Notes: generated from the sequence alone by a model not told the origin. A stretch of 64,000 bases of DNA from CAWUEX02 sp038148375 (GCA_038148375.1 JAYQVH010000010.1:45360-109359), one strand, 5' to 3'. Counted from the stretch's first letter, positions 45,797 through 54,497 are shown. Made by a program: numbers and translations.

Positions 45797-45834
45797 ATTC
45801 GCGCGTTGGCCCAGGCCACCTTCCCGGCTAGTCT

Positions 45835-45858
45835 GTGCCCCAATCATTTTGGGGACAC
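45835..45858 (+). promoter_or_regulatory. Hairpin overlapping the ribosome site of the next gene
   Basis: CCCCAA (45838-45843) pairs with TTGGGG (45849-45854) across a five-base loop, with GTG and CAC flanks nearly pairing. The GGGG strand is the probable Shine-Dalgarno of the start at 45864, so folding would mask it. A role in translational control is inferred from position alone. Confidence 0.3.
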
Positions 45859-45863
45859 ATCAC

Positions 45864-47570
45864 ATGAGCGCAAAAATCCGCAAAGGATTCATCAACGCCG
45901 GTAACGGACAGGTTCATTACCGCGCCGCCGGGTCCGGCCCGCCAATCATTCTGCTGCACGATTCGCCGCGCTCATCCGTGCTTCATAAGGACCTGGTCGA
46001 ACACTTCTCGGATACGTTCACCGCGATTGCCATCGACACATCCGGCTACGGCAATTCGACACCGCTGCCGCCGGAACCGCGCCCGGAGATTGCCGACTTC
46101 GCCGGCGCCCTGGCCGAGACCATTCTCGGCTTTGGCGTCGAGCGCTGCCCGGTTTACGGCTTTCACACCAGTTCGAAGATCCTGCTCGAGTTTGCCGCCA
46201 ACCATCCCGAGCGCGTGTCTGTCGCCATCATGGATGGCATTTCCCTGCCGCCGGGCGACACGGATCACGCATTTATCGCCGACTACATGCGCCCGTTCAC
46301 GGTGACCGACACCGGCAGCTATCTCGGCGAAGAGTGGACGCGGGTGCGTGACTTCCAGCGCTGGTTTCCGTGGTTCGCCAAAAGCAAGGCCACGCGCCTG
46401 CCGATTCCGCAGCGGGATCTGCGCTATGTCCACGACTACAGCATGGACCTGTTCATGGCCGGGCCGCATTTCTCCGACGCCTACTCGGGGGCCATGCGTT
46501 ACAAGGCTCAGCCGGTGATCCCGACCCTTAAGGCGCGCTGCGTGTTCATGGCGCGCAAGGACGACGTGCTCTACGCGTTCCTCGACAGCCTGCCCGATCC
46601 GCTGCCAGAGGGCAGCACCATCGAACGGCTTGAGCCGGACCGGGATGCCTGGAAGAAACGCCTGCGCGAGTTATTCACCGAGTATGCGGACTTCGATGGC
46701 GCGGGGGAGTTCACGCCGCCTGATCCGCTGACAGCGCCGCGCGGCGGGCTGCAGGTGACGCGCGGTTATGTGCAGACGGGCAGCGGTCAGATCCTCGTGC
46801 GGCGGGCCGGACACGGCAACGGCACGCCGATTGTCTATTTGCACGATCTGCCGGGCAGCGCCCGCGCCGACGAACCGTACTTGAAGGCGCTTGGCCAAGG
46901 CCGGCCGGCGTTCGGGCTCGATCTGCCGGGGTGCAATGACTCGGACGCGCTGGACGCGCCATCTCTCGACGGCTACGTCGGCGCTATCGTCGATGCTCTT
47001 GCGGTGCTGGGACTGGACGAAGTGGATATCGTCGCCAACGGCATGAGCACGCCCCTCGCCGCGAAATTCGCGGCCACGCACGTCGACACGGTGCGGCGCC
47101 TGGTGCTCGACGGGGTGACCCTACCGGCGGACGAACAGCGTACGGAGATGAAGGTCAATTACATGCCCGACCTGCGCCCGCTCCTGGACGGTACGCATTT
47201 ACACCGCTGCTGGCACATGCTGCGCGATCAGGAGATTCAATGGCCGTGGTACGATGGCGGTGTCGATGCCATTCGTAAAATCACACCGGATCTCAACGGG
47301 ACCAATCTTCACATCCGCCTAGTCGACACGCTGAAACAGTGGAAGACCGCGGGAGACGCCATCGCCGCTGCGCTGGAAACAGATACGCGCGATCATCTTC
47401 CGGCGATTAAGGTTCCAACCCTTGTATTCGACGCCGAAGACGACGTGCGTTACCGCGATGCGGCGGAAGCGGCGGGCCACCTGCCGTTCGGCACGCCGGT
47501 GCCCCGTCCCGCGGATCCGGTGGCGCGGGCGCGGGCCATTCTCGCGTTCTTCGACGGCCAGGAGCGTTAG
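45864..47570 (+). CDS. Tandem alpha/beta-hydrolase fusion with degenerate nucleophile sites
   Basis: The 568-residue protein is two alpha/beta-hydrolase domains in one chain (about 1-290 and 295-568). Each begins with the strand/oxyanion region (IILLHDSPRSS, IVYLHDLPGSA; usual HG replaced by HD). The nucleophile elbow reads VYGFHTSS in the first, with His101 where Ser or Asp should be, and IVANGMST in the second, with Gly393. Both halves therefore look catalytically inactive or use another mechanism. The cap regions differ. It may bind a ligand as a pseudoenzyme. Confidence 0.85.
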   Translation: MSAKIRKGFINAGNGQVHYRAAGSGPPIILLHDSPRSSVLHKDLVEHFSDTFTAIAIDTSGYGNSTPLPPEPRPEIADFAGALAETILGFGVERCPVYGFHTSSKILLEFAANHPERVSVAIMDGISLPPGDTDHAFIADYMRPFTVTDTGSYLGEEWTRVRDFQRWFPWFAKSKATRLPIPQRDLRYVHDYSMDLFMAGPHFSDAYSGAMRYKAQPVIPTLKARCVFMARKDDVLYAFLDSLPDPLPEGSTIERLEPDRDAWKKRLRELFTEYADFDGAGEFTPPDPLTAPRGGLQVTRGYVQTGSGQILVRRAGHGNGTPIVYLHDLPGSARADEPYLKALGQGRPAFGLDLPGCNDSDALDAPSLDGYVGAIVDALAVLGLDEVDIVANGMSTPLAAKFAATHVDTVRRLVLDGVTLPADEQRTEMKVNYMPDLRPLLDGTHLHRCWHMLRDQEIQWPWYDGGVDAIRKITPDLNGTNLHIRLVDTLKQWKTAGDAIAAALETDTRDHLPAIKVPTLVFDAEDDVRYRDAAEAAGHLPFGTPVPRPADPVARARAILAFFDGQER

Positions 47571-47572
47571 CC

Positions 47573-48055
47573 GTGAGCTCCGTCACCAGCGTTCTGCGCC
47601 GCGCGACGATGATGGTGCGCGACCTTGAGCGCTCGATCGCGTTCTATGAGGGGGTGTTTGGCCTCACCGCATACGCGGACCTGACGGTGAGCATGGATCG
47701 TATTCCGTTGTTCCCGGTCGGACCGGAACCGCGCGGCGGCGAGGGAAAGTTCGTCATCCTCAAGGGCGAACACCCGGAAGTGGCGATGATTGGGCTGATG
47801 GAAATGAGCGACCCGCCCTTGCCAGAGCCGGACCACAATGTCCGCCGCCTCGGCATTGGCAGCACCGCGCTGGTGCTCAGCACCTCCGACGCGGCCGCCT
47901 CGGCCGCGGCCGTGGAGAGGCTTGGCGGAACTCTGGTCATGCCGGTGTCGGACGGCCGCAATCTGGGCGATGCGGACGGCAACTTCATTCCGGTGCGCCT
48001 GTTCATGGCTCAGGACCCGGACGGATATTTCCTCGAAGTGTTCGAAGCGACCTGA
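47573..48055 (+). CDS. Single-domain VOC protein
   Basis: The 160-residue protein starts at a GTG two bases after the hydrolase stop. It has the VOC pattern LRRATMMVRDLERSIAFYEG and the end FMAQDPDGYFLEVFEA with the last metal Glu. It is closest in opening to the exported VOC protein at 30738 and the double VOC at 56335. Co-transcription with the tandem hydrolase and the bicupin suggests one small-molecule pathway. A ring-opening or isomerising role would suit, but is unproven. Confidence 0.85.
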   Translation: MSSVTSVLRRATMMVRDLERSIAFYEGVFGLTAYADLTVSMDRIPLFPVGPEPRGGEGKFVILKGEHPEVAMIGLMEMSDPPLPEPDHNVRRLGIGSTALVLSTSDAAASAAAVERLGGTLVMPVSDGRNLGDADGNFIPVRLFMAQDPDGYFLEVFEAT

Positions 48056-48065
48056 CGGGCAGCAC

Positions 48066-48599
48066 TTACGAGCCGTTTTCGTCGTCGTCGGGCATGGCGG
48101 CGCCGTCGAGCTGAATCAGAACGCGGCGCAAGATGGCGTTCATCGCGCCAAGTTCCGCATCCGAAATATCGGAAATAAAGTCCTGCTCGGCTTCATTTTC
48201 GATCGCCGCCGCTTCGTCGGCGATGACCTGCCCGCGGGTCGTGAGCTTGACCAGCACCCCGCGCCGGTCATTCGGATCGGGCGAGCGTTTGACCAAGCGG
48301 TCTTTTTCCATTTTTTCAAGTAAGTTGGAAACGCCGCCCGAACTTAAGGACAGCGCCTGAAAAATCGCCGTCGGCGACATGGCGTAGGGCTCGCCCTGGC
48401 GACGCAGGCAGGCGAGCACGCCGTAGGACCCGAGGGTCAGCCCCTGCTTGCGCAGCCGTGTTTGCATCGCCGCCATATAGCGTTCGTTCACATAGATCAG
48501 GCGGTAGACCAGCCCTTTTGCCGCCCCGTTGTACTTGGGCATCTCGACAGCCCATTGGTCGACCAGGGTGTCGACAAGATCCCGTTGCTCGTCGCGCAT
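48066..48599 (-). CDS. MarR family transcriptional regulator
   Basis: The 177-residue product has a winged helix: LGSYGVLACLRRQGEPYAMS, then SLSSGGVSNLLEKMEKDRLV and the wing KRSPDPNDRRGVLVKLTTRG. MarR dimers usually repress divergent genes and are released by phenolic or other ligands. The gap to the divergent methyltransferase contains two palindromes that are its likely operators. It is convergent with the VOC gene. Confidence 0.92.
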   Translation of the reverse strand: MRDEQRDLVDTLVDQWAVEMPKYNGAAKGLVYRLIYVNERYMAAMQTRLRKQGLTLGSYGVLACLRRQGEPYAMSPTAIFQALSLSSGGVSNLLEKMEKDRLVKRSPDPNDRRGVLVKLTTRGQVIADEAAAIENEAEQDFISDISDAELGAMNAILRRVLIQLDGAAMPDDDENGS

Positions 48600-48659
48600 T
48601 GGCAGAATTTATGCCCTTTCCACCGCCGGATGGCCTTCTCAAGCCGCCGGGTTTGATTT

Positions 48660-48688
48660 ATCTTTCTTGAAAGATACTTTCCGGAAAG
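48660..48688. promoter_or_regulatory. Two adjacent palindromes, probable MarR operators
   Basis: ATCTTTCTTGAAAGAT (48660-48675) is a perfect 16-base palindrome, and CTTTCCGGAAAG (48677-48688) is a perfect 12-base one. Both share a CTTTC-two-bases-GAAAG core and their centres are 15 bases apart, so dimers would sit on offset faces. They lie between marR (start 48599) and the methyltransferase start at 48744. The region is AT-rich against a GC-rich background, as promoters are. Confidence 0.7.
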
Positions 48689-48743
48689 ATTTTTTGCCTC
48701 GCTACTATCATACACGTATGAGGCGGGGTCTGGGGGACTTTTC

Positions 48744-49919
48744 ATGCGCAAGCAAACATCGCATCCGATGATGCCGTCGGCCGTCCACGACGAAACGGCG
48801 CGCACGGTGTTCGCCTATCATTTGGCGAATTTCATCCGCAGCGACATCACCCCGCACAATAAGACCGTCTATGAGAACAGCGTCCGGCCGAGGTTCGAGA
48901 AAGAAAACGGACGCGCGCCGGCAACGCGCCAGGAAGTGCGCAAGGCGATGCTGCCCAACCCGCAGTACAAGATGTCGAGCGCCTTACAGCGTTGTTCACA
49001 GGAGATGATGTGGGGGTCACTGGCCGAATCGATTGAACGGCAACTGCCGGAGATGATTTCCAATTACCGCAAAATCACGGACGGCCCTATCAAAGGCAGC
49101 CTGACGCTAAATCCCGGCCTCAAGATTCCCGGTTATCTGGAACATAACCACCATCATTGCATGGCCGGCGGCTATCACACGGAAGTCACCGCGGACGACG
49201 TCGGCATGGGCGCGATGTACGACCGCGGCGCGTTCATTTACGTCGACGGCAACTTCGGCCCGCGCAACGACGGTTTAGGGCTGGCCCTGGCCAAGTACGT
49301 TCGCGCCCGTTTTCCGGACTTCAAACCGAAACGCATTCTCGACATGGGCTGCACGGTGGGCGCTTCGACGGTCGCGCTGAAAGAACAGTTTCCGGACGCC
49401 GAAGTTTGGGGCATCGATACCGGCGCACCGTGCCTGCGTTATGGCCATGGCCGCGCGGAGCACCTGGGTGTCGAAGTGCATTTCGCGCAACAGAACGCCG
49501 AATGCACCGACTTCGAAGACGCGTCGTTCGACCTCGTGGTGTCGGCTGCGATGCTGCACGAGACCGCTTACCGCGCGACACTCAACATCCTCAAAGAGAG
49601 CCGGCGGCTTCTCAGGCCCGGCGGCATGATGGTGCATCAAGAGATCCAACCTTACCGGCACGAGGATCCATGGCTCGACTTCACCCGAGATTGGGATTCC
49701 TTCAACAACAACGAGCCGTTCTGGGGCACGGTGCTGGACATGGATTTAGCTGAGACATCACGCAGCCAGGGCTGGGCCAACGACGACGTGTTTACGGAAA
49801 TCGGTTTCGGCCCGGCGGAAGCGCATAGCATTCAGCCGGAGGTCGAGGCGGACAAGGTCATGGGGGCTTCGCGCGGGGCGCGTGGCATGAGTTATCTCTG
49901 CGGCCGCAAAGCGGCCTAA
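48744..49919 (+). CDS. SAM-dependent methyltransferase with an N-terminal helical domain, paralogue B
   Basis: The 391-residue protein matches the one at 43424 throughout: SDITPHNKTVYENSVRPRFE, MMWGSLAESIERQLPEMI, HHHCMAGGYHTEV, ILDMGCTVGASTVALKEQFP, FDLVVSAAMLHETAYRATLN and NNNEPFWGTVLDMDLAE. The C-terminal part differs (EIGFGPAEAHSIQP). It lies under the twin MarR-type palindromes, so its expression is probably ligand-controlled. Downstream are an FAD oxidase (nine-base gap) and a TRAP binding protein. The methyl acceptor is unknown; a demethylation/methylation cycle on an imported aromatic is one possibility. Confidence 0.83.
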   Translation: MRKQTSHPMMPSAVHDETARTVFAYHLANFIRSDITPHNKTVYENSVRPRFEKENGRAPATRQEVRKAMLPNPQYKMSSALQRCSQEMMWGSLAESIERQLPEMISNYRKITDGPIKGSLTLNPGLKIPGYLEHNHHHCMAGGYHTEVTADDVGMGAMYDRGAFIYVDGNFGPRNDGLGLALAKYVRARFPDFKPKRILDMGCTVGASTVALKEQFPDAEVWGIDTGAPCLRYGHGRAEHLGVEVHFAQQNAECTDFEDASFDLVVSAAMLHETAYRATLNILKESRRLLRPGGMMVHQEIQPYRHEDPWLDFTRDWDSFNNNEPFWGTVLDMDLAETSRSQGWANDDVFTEIGFGPAEAHSIQPEVEADKVMGASRGARGMSYLCGRKAA

Positions 49920-49928
49920 AGCGCACCT

Positions 49929-51506
49929 GTGGCCGAGGGTCCGAACGCGGGCGCTCTACGCGCCTTAGCCGACGCGCTCGGCCCACAGAACGTACTCACC
50001 GACGACGGTGCGCGCGCCTATTTCGCTTCCGACTTGTTCTATGACGGCGCCCCACCCGCGGCCATCGTCATTCCCGATACCGTCGAGCATGCGCAGGCGG
50101 CGGCGAAGGCGCTGACCGGGGCCGGCCTCGCCGTCATACCCCGCGGCGGCGGCATGTCCTATTCGGCAGGCTACATCAGCGGGCGCACCGACACGGCGCT
50201 GATCGACACGCGCCAACTAAACCGCATTGTCGAGATCAACACCGAAGACATGTATGTGACCGTCGAGACGGGCGTGACCTGGGCACAGCTCGACACCGAA
50301 CTGTCCAAGCACGGATTGCGCACGCCATTTTGGGGCACGGGTTCCGGCAAACACGCGACCGTCGGCGCGACGCTGTCTCAGAACGGCATCAACTACGGTT
50401 CCGGCCAGTACGGCTTCGCCGCGCAAAGTGTCATCGGCCTGGAGGTCATCACGGCAAACGGCGGCCTGCTCTCCACTGGCACCGGCGGAAACGATCAAAA
50501 CCCGTCGCCGTTCCTGCGCCATTACGGACCCGACCTGACAGGGCTGTTCCTGGGCGACTGCGGGGCGCTTGGGCTGAAAGCACGGGCCACGCTGCAACTG
50601 ATTCGGCGCCCAGAAGTAACCCTGTACGCGGCCTTCGAATTCAATTCCGCAGATGCGTTTTGCGGCGCGCTGAGCGAAGTGGCGCGTTGCCAAGCCGTCG
50701 CCGAATGTTTCGGCTTCGATCCCGGCTTCACGACTATGCGCACGACCTACGCCGGCGTCAAAGATGGCCTCAAGATGCTGAGCGGCGTGATCAAAGGACA
50801 AAGCTCCGTCGCAGCGGGATTGAAGGAGGCGCTCAAGGTGGCCGCCGCCGGACGGCGGTATTTGGAAAACATCTGCTATTCGATCCACCTCACCGTCGAC
50901 GGCCGCGACGACGCCGAAGCCGCGTCAAAATTGAAGGCGGCCACCGCCGCGCTGGGAAAGGACGGAACAGAAATCGAAGCCAGCGTACCCAAGGTGATGC
51001 GCGGCACGCCCTTTCCCGACCCGACCATCTTGCTGGGCCATCATGGGGAGCGCTGGGTGCCGATGCACGGCATCGTGCCTCATTCGCGATTGCGCGGCCT
51101 GCTGCGCGGACTCGACACCTTCATGGATGCCCATGCGCCGCTGATCGAGCAACACGATATCGCCTGGGCGATCACCGCCGTACCGGCCGGTCCGTCCGGC
51201 GTGCTCGTGGAGCCGAATTTGTATTGGCGCGACGCGCGAACCAAATTGATCGAGGATCATTTGCCCGACAGCTATTTGGAGCAAAAACCTGTCTACGCCG
51301 CCGATGCGGATGCCAAGGCCGCGGTGAAAACGCTACGCGAGGGCATGATCGGTGTGTTCCGCGCCCAAGGCGCGGCGCATCTGCAGATCGGACGCGTGTA
51401 CCCGTATCTCGAAAGCCGCAGCGCGGAGATGCGTGCACTGATCCACGCCCTGAAAGCACACCTTGACCCGCAGGGGCGGATGAACCCAGGATCGTTGGGT
51501 CTGTAA
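49929..51506 (+). CDS. FAD-linked oxidase (GlcD/VAO-type), copy A
   Basis: The 525-residue protein starts at a GTG nine bases after the methyltransferase stop. Its PCMH FAD domain shows IPRGGGMSYSAGY, VTVETGVTWAQL and TGSGKHATVGATLSQNGINY, and a C-terminal substrate domain follows. Relatives oxidise 2-hydroxyacids (GlcD) or para-substituted phenols (4-cresol dehydrogenase, vanillyl oxidase). The protein at 60096 has the same architecture. The choice between the two chemistries needs the active-site Tyr/Arg pattern, which I cannot settle by eye. Confidence 0.87.
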   Translation: MAEGPNAGALRALADALGPQNVLTDDGARAYFASDLFYDGAPPAAIVIPDTVEHAQAAAKALTGAGLAVIPRGGGMSYSAGYISGRTDTALIDTRQLNRIVEINTEDMYVTVETGVTWAQLDTELSKHGLRTPFWGTGSGKHATVGATLSQNGINYGSGQYGFAAQSVIGLEVITANGGLLSTGTGGNDQNPSPFLRHYGPDLTGLFLGDCGALGLKARATLQLIRRPEVTLYAAFEFNSADAFCGALSEVARCQAVAECFGFDPGFTTMRTTYAGVKDGLKMLSGVIKGQSSVAAGLKEALKVAAAGRRYLENICYSIHLTVDGRDDAEAASKLKAATAALGKDGTEIEASVPKVMRGTPFPDPTILLGHHGERWVPMHGIVPHSRLRGLLRGLDTFMDAHAPLIEQHDIAWAITAVPAGPSGVLVEPNLYWRDARTKLIEDHLPDSYLEQKPVYAADADAKAAVKTLREGMIGVFRAQGAAHLQIGRVYPYLESRSAEMRALIHALKAHLDPQGRMNPGSLGL

Positions 51507-51542
51507 CCGCTGCGCCGGGCGGCGCGGCCGGAAGGAACATTG

Positions 51543-52535
51543 GTGCGCATCTTCTCTGCCATAGGTCTTGTCATTGCGCTCGCCCAGCCGGGTCTGGCCG
51601 CGGATAAAACGCCGGTGACAATTGGCGCGTTTTCATCGCCGGCCCTGACGTCCGAAGATTTCTATCAAGACATGGGCCGGCGCCTGGATGAGTCCGGATC
51701 GTTCGACGTCAAATTGCTGGTCAACGGCGAATTGGGATCCGACGAAGCGCACTTCTATGCCCTACGCCGGAGTCGCATCGACATCGCCGGCGTTGGCTTT
51801 CAATCCGTCTCGACGATGCTGCCGGAACTCGCCGTCATCAACGCCGCCTACCTGTTCTCGTCTTGGGACGAGGTCGACTGGGTGTTCGAGACCGCGCTGA
51901 CCCGCTATGTCGACGACCTGCTGTTGAAACAAGGCATCATCGGTATTCGGCATTACGGCGCTGCGTGGCATGGCGTTTATGCCAAACAGCCGATGCGCGT
52001 ACCGGCCGACCTAATTGGCCGCCGCTACCGCGCTCTCATCGACCCGGCATCGCAATTGTTCGCCCAGGCGCTGGGTGTCGATCTGTTTCAGGTGGCCTCG
52101 ACGGAAATTCTAACGTCTCTGCAAACCGGCCTGATCGACGCAGGCGAGACCAACAGTCATGTCTACAACATCACCGGCACATCGGAAGCAGCACCTTTCT
52201 ACACGCGCACGCGCCATACGCCGTCGATCATCACCCTGCTCGCCAGCAAACGATGGTGGGACAGGCTGACGCGCGACCAGCAGGAGCTGGTGATGGCATC
52301 CTACCCGCCGATGCGCGCCGCCGGCGGGGCCTTGCGCGCGGACGAGGAACGCATGCTCGCGTCGGCGGACCACGTTACGCTGATCGAACCGAATCCCCCC
52401 GAACTGGAGTTGTGGCGCGGCGCGGGGCAATCGACCCACGGCGCGCTGATCGAACAGATCGGCGGCAATGCGCAAGAACTCTACGATCTCATCATGGCGG
52501 CGAAAGCCGCCTACGCCGCGGACCAGGAAGGCTGA
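51543..52535 (+). CDS. TRAP-type substrate-binding protein (DctP family)
   Basis: I prefer the GTG at 51543, six bases after GGAAGGA; a TTG at 51540 is possible. The 330-residue product has a signal peptide (VRIFSAIGLVIALAQPGLA) and DctP marks KLLVNGELGSDEAHFYALRR, NAAYLFSSWDEVDWVF, IGRRYRALIDPAS and LTSLQTGLIDAGETNS. It is third in the run methyltransferase, FAD oxidase, binding protein, so the bound compound is plausibly the oxidase substrate. Permease genes are absent from the window. Confidence 0.9.
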   Translation: MRIFSAIGLVIALAQPGLAADKTPVTIGAFSSPALTSEDFYQDMGRRLDESGSFDVKLLVNGELGSDEAHFYALRRSRIDIAGVGFQSVSTMLPELAVINAAYLFSSWDEVDWVFETALTRYVDDLLLKQGIIGIRHYGAAWHGVYAKQPMRVPADLIGRRYRALIDPASQLFAQALGVDLFQVASTEILTSLQTGLIDAGETNSHVYNITGTSEAAPFYTRTRHTPSIITLLASKRWWDRLTRDQQELVMASYPPMRAAGGALRADEERMLASADHVTLIEPNPPELELWRGAGQSTHGALIEQIGGNAQELYDLIMAAKAAYAADQEG

Positions 52536-52539
52536 GCGG

Positions 52540-54294
52540 TCACTCCGCCGCCATCTGCTGCGGCGCGCGATACACACCGGTTTCGCGGTAGCGCGCCATC
52601 GTTTGCATGACAATCCCGATGCCTTCCGCCGCCGTTTCGGTCGGCTTCTCCAGCGCCCAGTCGAGCGGGAAGCCGTCGTGGCCGCGGTACATTTGAGCCG
52701 CCTTGGCAAAATCGACTTTATCGATCACAGACAGATCCGCGTCGGCGCGCGCCCGTTGCAGGGCGGCGATGTCAACGCTGGCGACCAGTGGCACTTCGCC
52801 GCCGGTATCGGCGACCGCGACCGTGCGTCCGTCCGGGCCGATCAGCTTGGAGAAGCCGCGGTGGAAAAAGGTGGTCGGCGCACCGGGACGCGCGGACTCA
52901 CACCCCGCGTTGGCACTGGCGATGTAGATCTGGTTCTCCGCCGCGTGGGCGCACTTGGCGATGTCCCAGGCGGTGCGGTGGCCGTTGTGAGGCTCGCCGG
53001 TGGGATAGACGACCAGCTCGGCACCGCGCAAGGTGAGCGCGCGCCACAGCTCGGGGAAATTGGTGTCGTAGCAGATGCAGGCGGCCAGGCGGCCGATCTC
53101 GGTGTCGACGACGGGGAACAACCCGTCCTCGCCGTAGCGCTGCACGTATTCGGAATACACGTTGCCCGGCGTGGTGTTGTTCAACAGGCCGTTGATGTCA
53201 CCGCATTGCAGCTTGCGGTATTTCAGAATCACATCGCCCGACGGATTGAGAATGAAGGCCGTGTTGAACCAGCGCCGCGGCCAGTCCGGATCGTATTCGA
53301 AGATCGCGCCGCCGACGAAGGACCCGGTCTTGGCGGCGAACTCCTGCAGGCGGGCGAAGTGCCGGCCGTCCATGCGGATGCCAACCTTGGGCCAGAAATC
53401 ATCCACCGACGCCCCGAACACGGCGCCGGTCATCCAGTACTCGGGAAAGACGACCAGCTTGACCCCGCCGCGCCCGGCGAACTTCGACGCCAGACCGAGA
53501 CTGCGATCCAGGTTCATGCCGATGACCTCGTCCGCATCTTCGATGCTGGGCACGGTGGTGATGTGCGCCTGGGCGAGCAGCACCTGATAGGGCGCGATGG
53601 GGGCAGCGTCATCCTTGCCCCAGTCTTTGGCGCGCGCGGCGGCGCGGTCGTACTCAACGGCGTACAGTTGCGTGCGCAGCTGCGCCGGAAAGTTGAGCAT
53701 CGGCACGGTGCGCGAGGTGCGCAGGGTCTCGAGGTCGATCTTGGCCGCGACCGCGTCGCTGCCGGCGTAGCCTTCGGCCAGTTCATGACCGCGGGAATCC
53801 CAAATGCCGGAGGTGCCGCCGGCAGAGGCCGTCAGCAGGGCCGCGAGGTTTTCATAGGCCCGCGCCGGCCGGGCGATGGCGCGCTGATGGCTCAGCGCAT
53901 CGGGCCGCTCGCGCGTCGGGTTGAGGATGATCTCAGCGCCGCCGAGCACATGCCCGCGCACGGTTTCGTGTTCGCGCAGGCCGTCACCGGCGATGACCGC
54001 GACATCGCCGATGGGCGTCTGGCACACGGGATAGAGACCGCCCGCATCGGTCAGCAGATCGTGATCCGCCGGGCCGAGCAGAAACGGCGCGTCACCGATC
54101 GCGCCGGCGATGTGCAGACCATGGGCGACTGCTGCTTCGGCAACGCCCGCCGGAATGTCGGCGGACTCAGGCAGGGCGGGCAGCACGACCAGCTTGAGGT
54201 CGGCATAGTCCGCGGCCAGGGCTTCGAAGCGCGCGCCCCAGTCCGCGCCGGTGGCGGAGATGACATCGGTCAGACAGGCGGCGGTGTAGCGCAT
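52540..54294 (-). CDS. Tandem nitrilase-family amidase; N-terminal half degenerate
   Basis: The 584-residue protein has two nitrilase-fold halves. The C-terminal half (from about 235) has the full triad: Glu285 (VVFPEYWMTG), Lys361 (LKYRKLQ) and Cys408 (ACICYDTNFPE), with GAEIFYD-like surroundings and formamidase-type length. The N-terminal half (1 to about 200) keeps the fold cues (VVLPALPES, IGDVAVIAGDGL, ILNPTRERPD) but lacks the Glu, Lys and Cys. It probably hydrolyses a nitrile or amide and carries an inactive domain for dimerisation or regulation. It is convergent with the TRAP gene. Confidence 0.87.
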   Translation of the reverse strand: MRYTAACLTDVISATGADWGARFEALAADYADLKLVVLPALPESADIPAGVAEAAVAHGLHIAGAIGDAPFLLGPADHDLLTDAGGLYPVCQTPIGDVAVIAGDGLREHETVRGHVLGGAEIILNPTRERPDALSHQRAIARPARAYENLAALLTASAGGTSGIWDSRGHELAEGYAGSDAVAAKIDLETLRTSRTVPMLNFPAQLRTQLYAVEYDRAAARAKDWGKDDAAPIAPYQVLLAQAHITTVPSIEDADEVIGMNLDRSLGLASKFAGRGGVKLVVFPEYWMTGAVFGASVDDFWPKVGIRMDGRHFARLQEFAAKTGSFVGGAIFEYDPDWPRRWFNTAFILNPSGDVILKYRKLQCGDINGLLNNTTPGNVYSEYVQRYGEDGLFPVVDTEIGRLAACICYDTNFPELWRALTLRGAELVVYPTGEPHNGHRTAWDIAKCAHAAENQIYIASANAGCESARPGAPTTFFHRGFSKLIGPDGRTVAVADTGGEVPLVASVDIAALQRARADADLSVIDKVDFAKAAQMYRGHDGFPLDWALEKPTETAAEGIGIVMQTMARYRETGVYRAPQQMAAE

Positions 54295-54395
54295 GGCGGG
54301 GCTCCCAACAGCGTGCGGAACGGGCGTTCGAAACAGATGCGGCTATCCTGGCGCTGCACGGCCTGGGGCGCAAAAAGATTATCGGCGCGGACCTT

Positions 54396-54417
54396 GCGTG
54401 GAACGAGCCCATGCACG
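54396..54417 (+). repeat. Dispersed intergenic repeat, copy 2
   Basis: This copy shares GCGTGGAACGAGCCCATGC and three further bases exactly with 37833-37854, and is similar for about 30 bases upstream. It lies 102 bases upstream of the nitrilase start, in the leader on the minus strand. The minus-strand reading begins ATGGGCTCGTTCCACGC, as in copy 1. Confidence 0.65.
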
Positions 54418-54481
54418 CGGCCCTCCGGCCGCCGGAAGACGGGTTTTTACGTTCGGAATCAGAGGGTTAGGATTTTAATCA

Positions 54482-54497
54482 AACGAGCCCATGCACG
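54482..54497 (+). repeat. Dispersed intergenic repeat, short copy 3
   Basis: AACGAGCCCATGCACG repeats the core of the two longer copies 81 bases after copy 2, as a direct repeat. The flanks do not match. It lies between the nitrilase and cupin genes. Confidence 0.6.

Noticed and set aside
54293..54478. Small plus-strand ORF over the repeat
   Set aside because: No ribosome site or family match; the region is better explained as a repeat-bearing leader.
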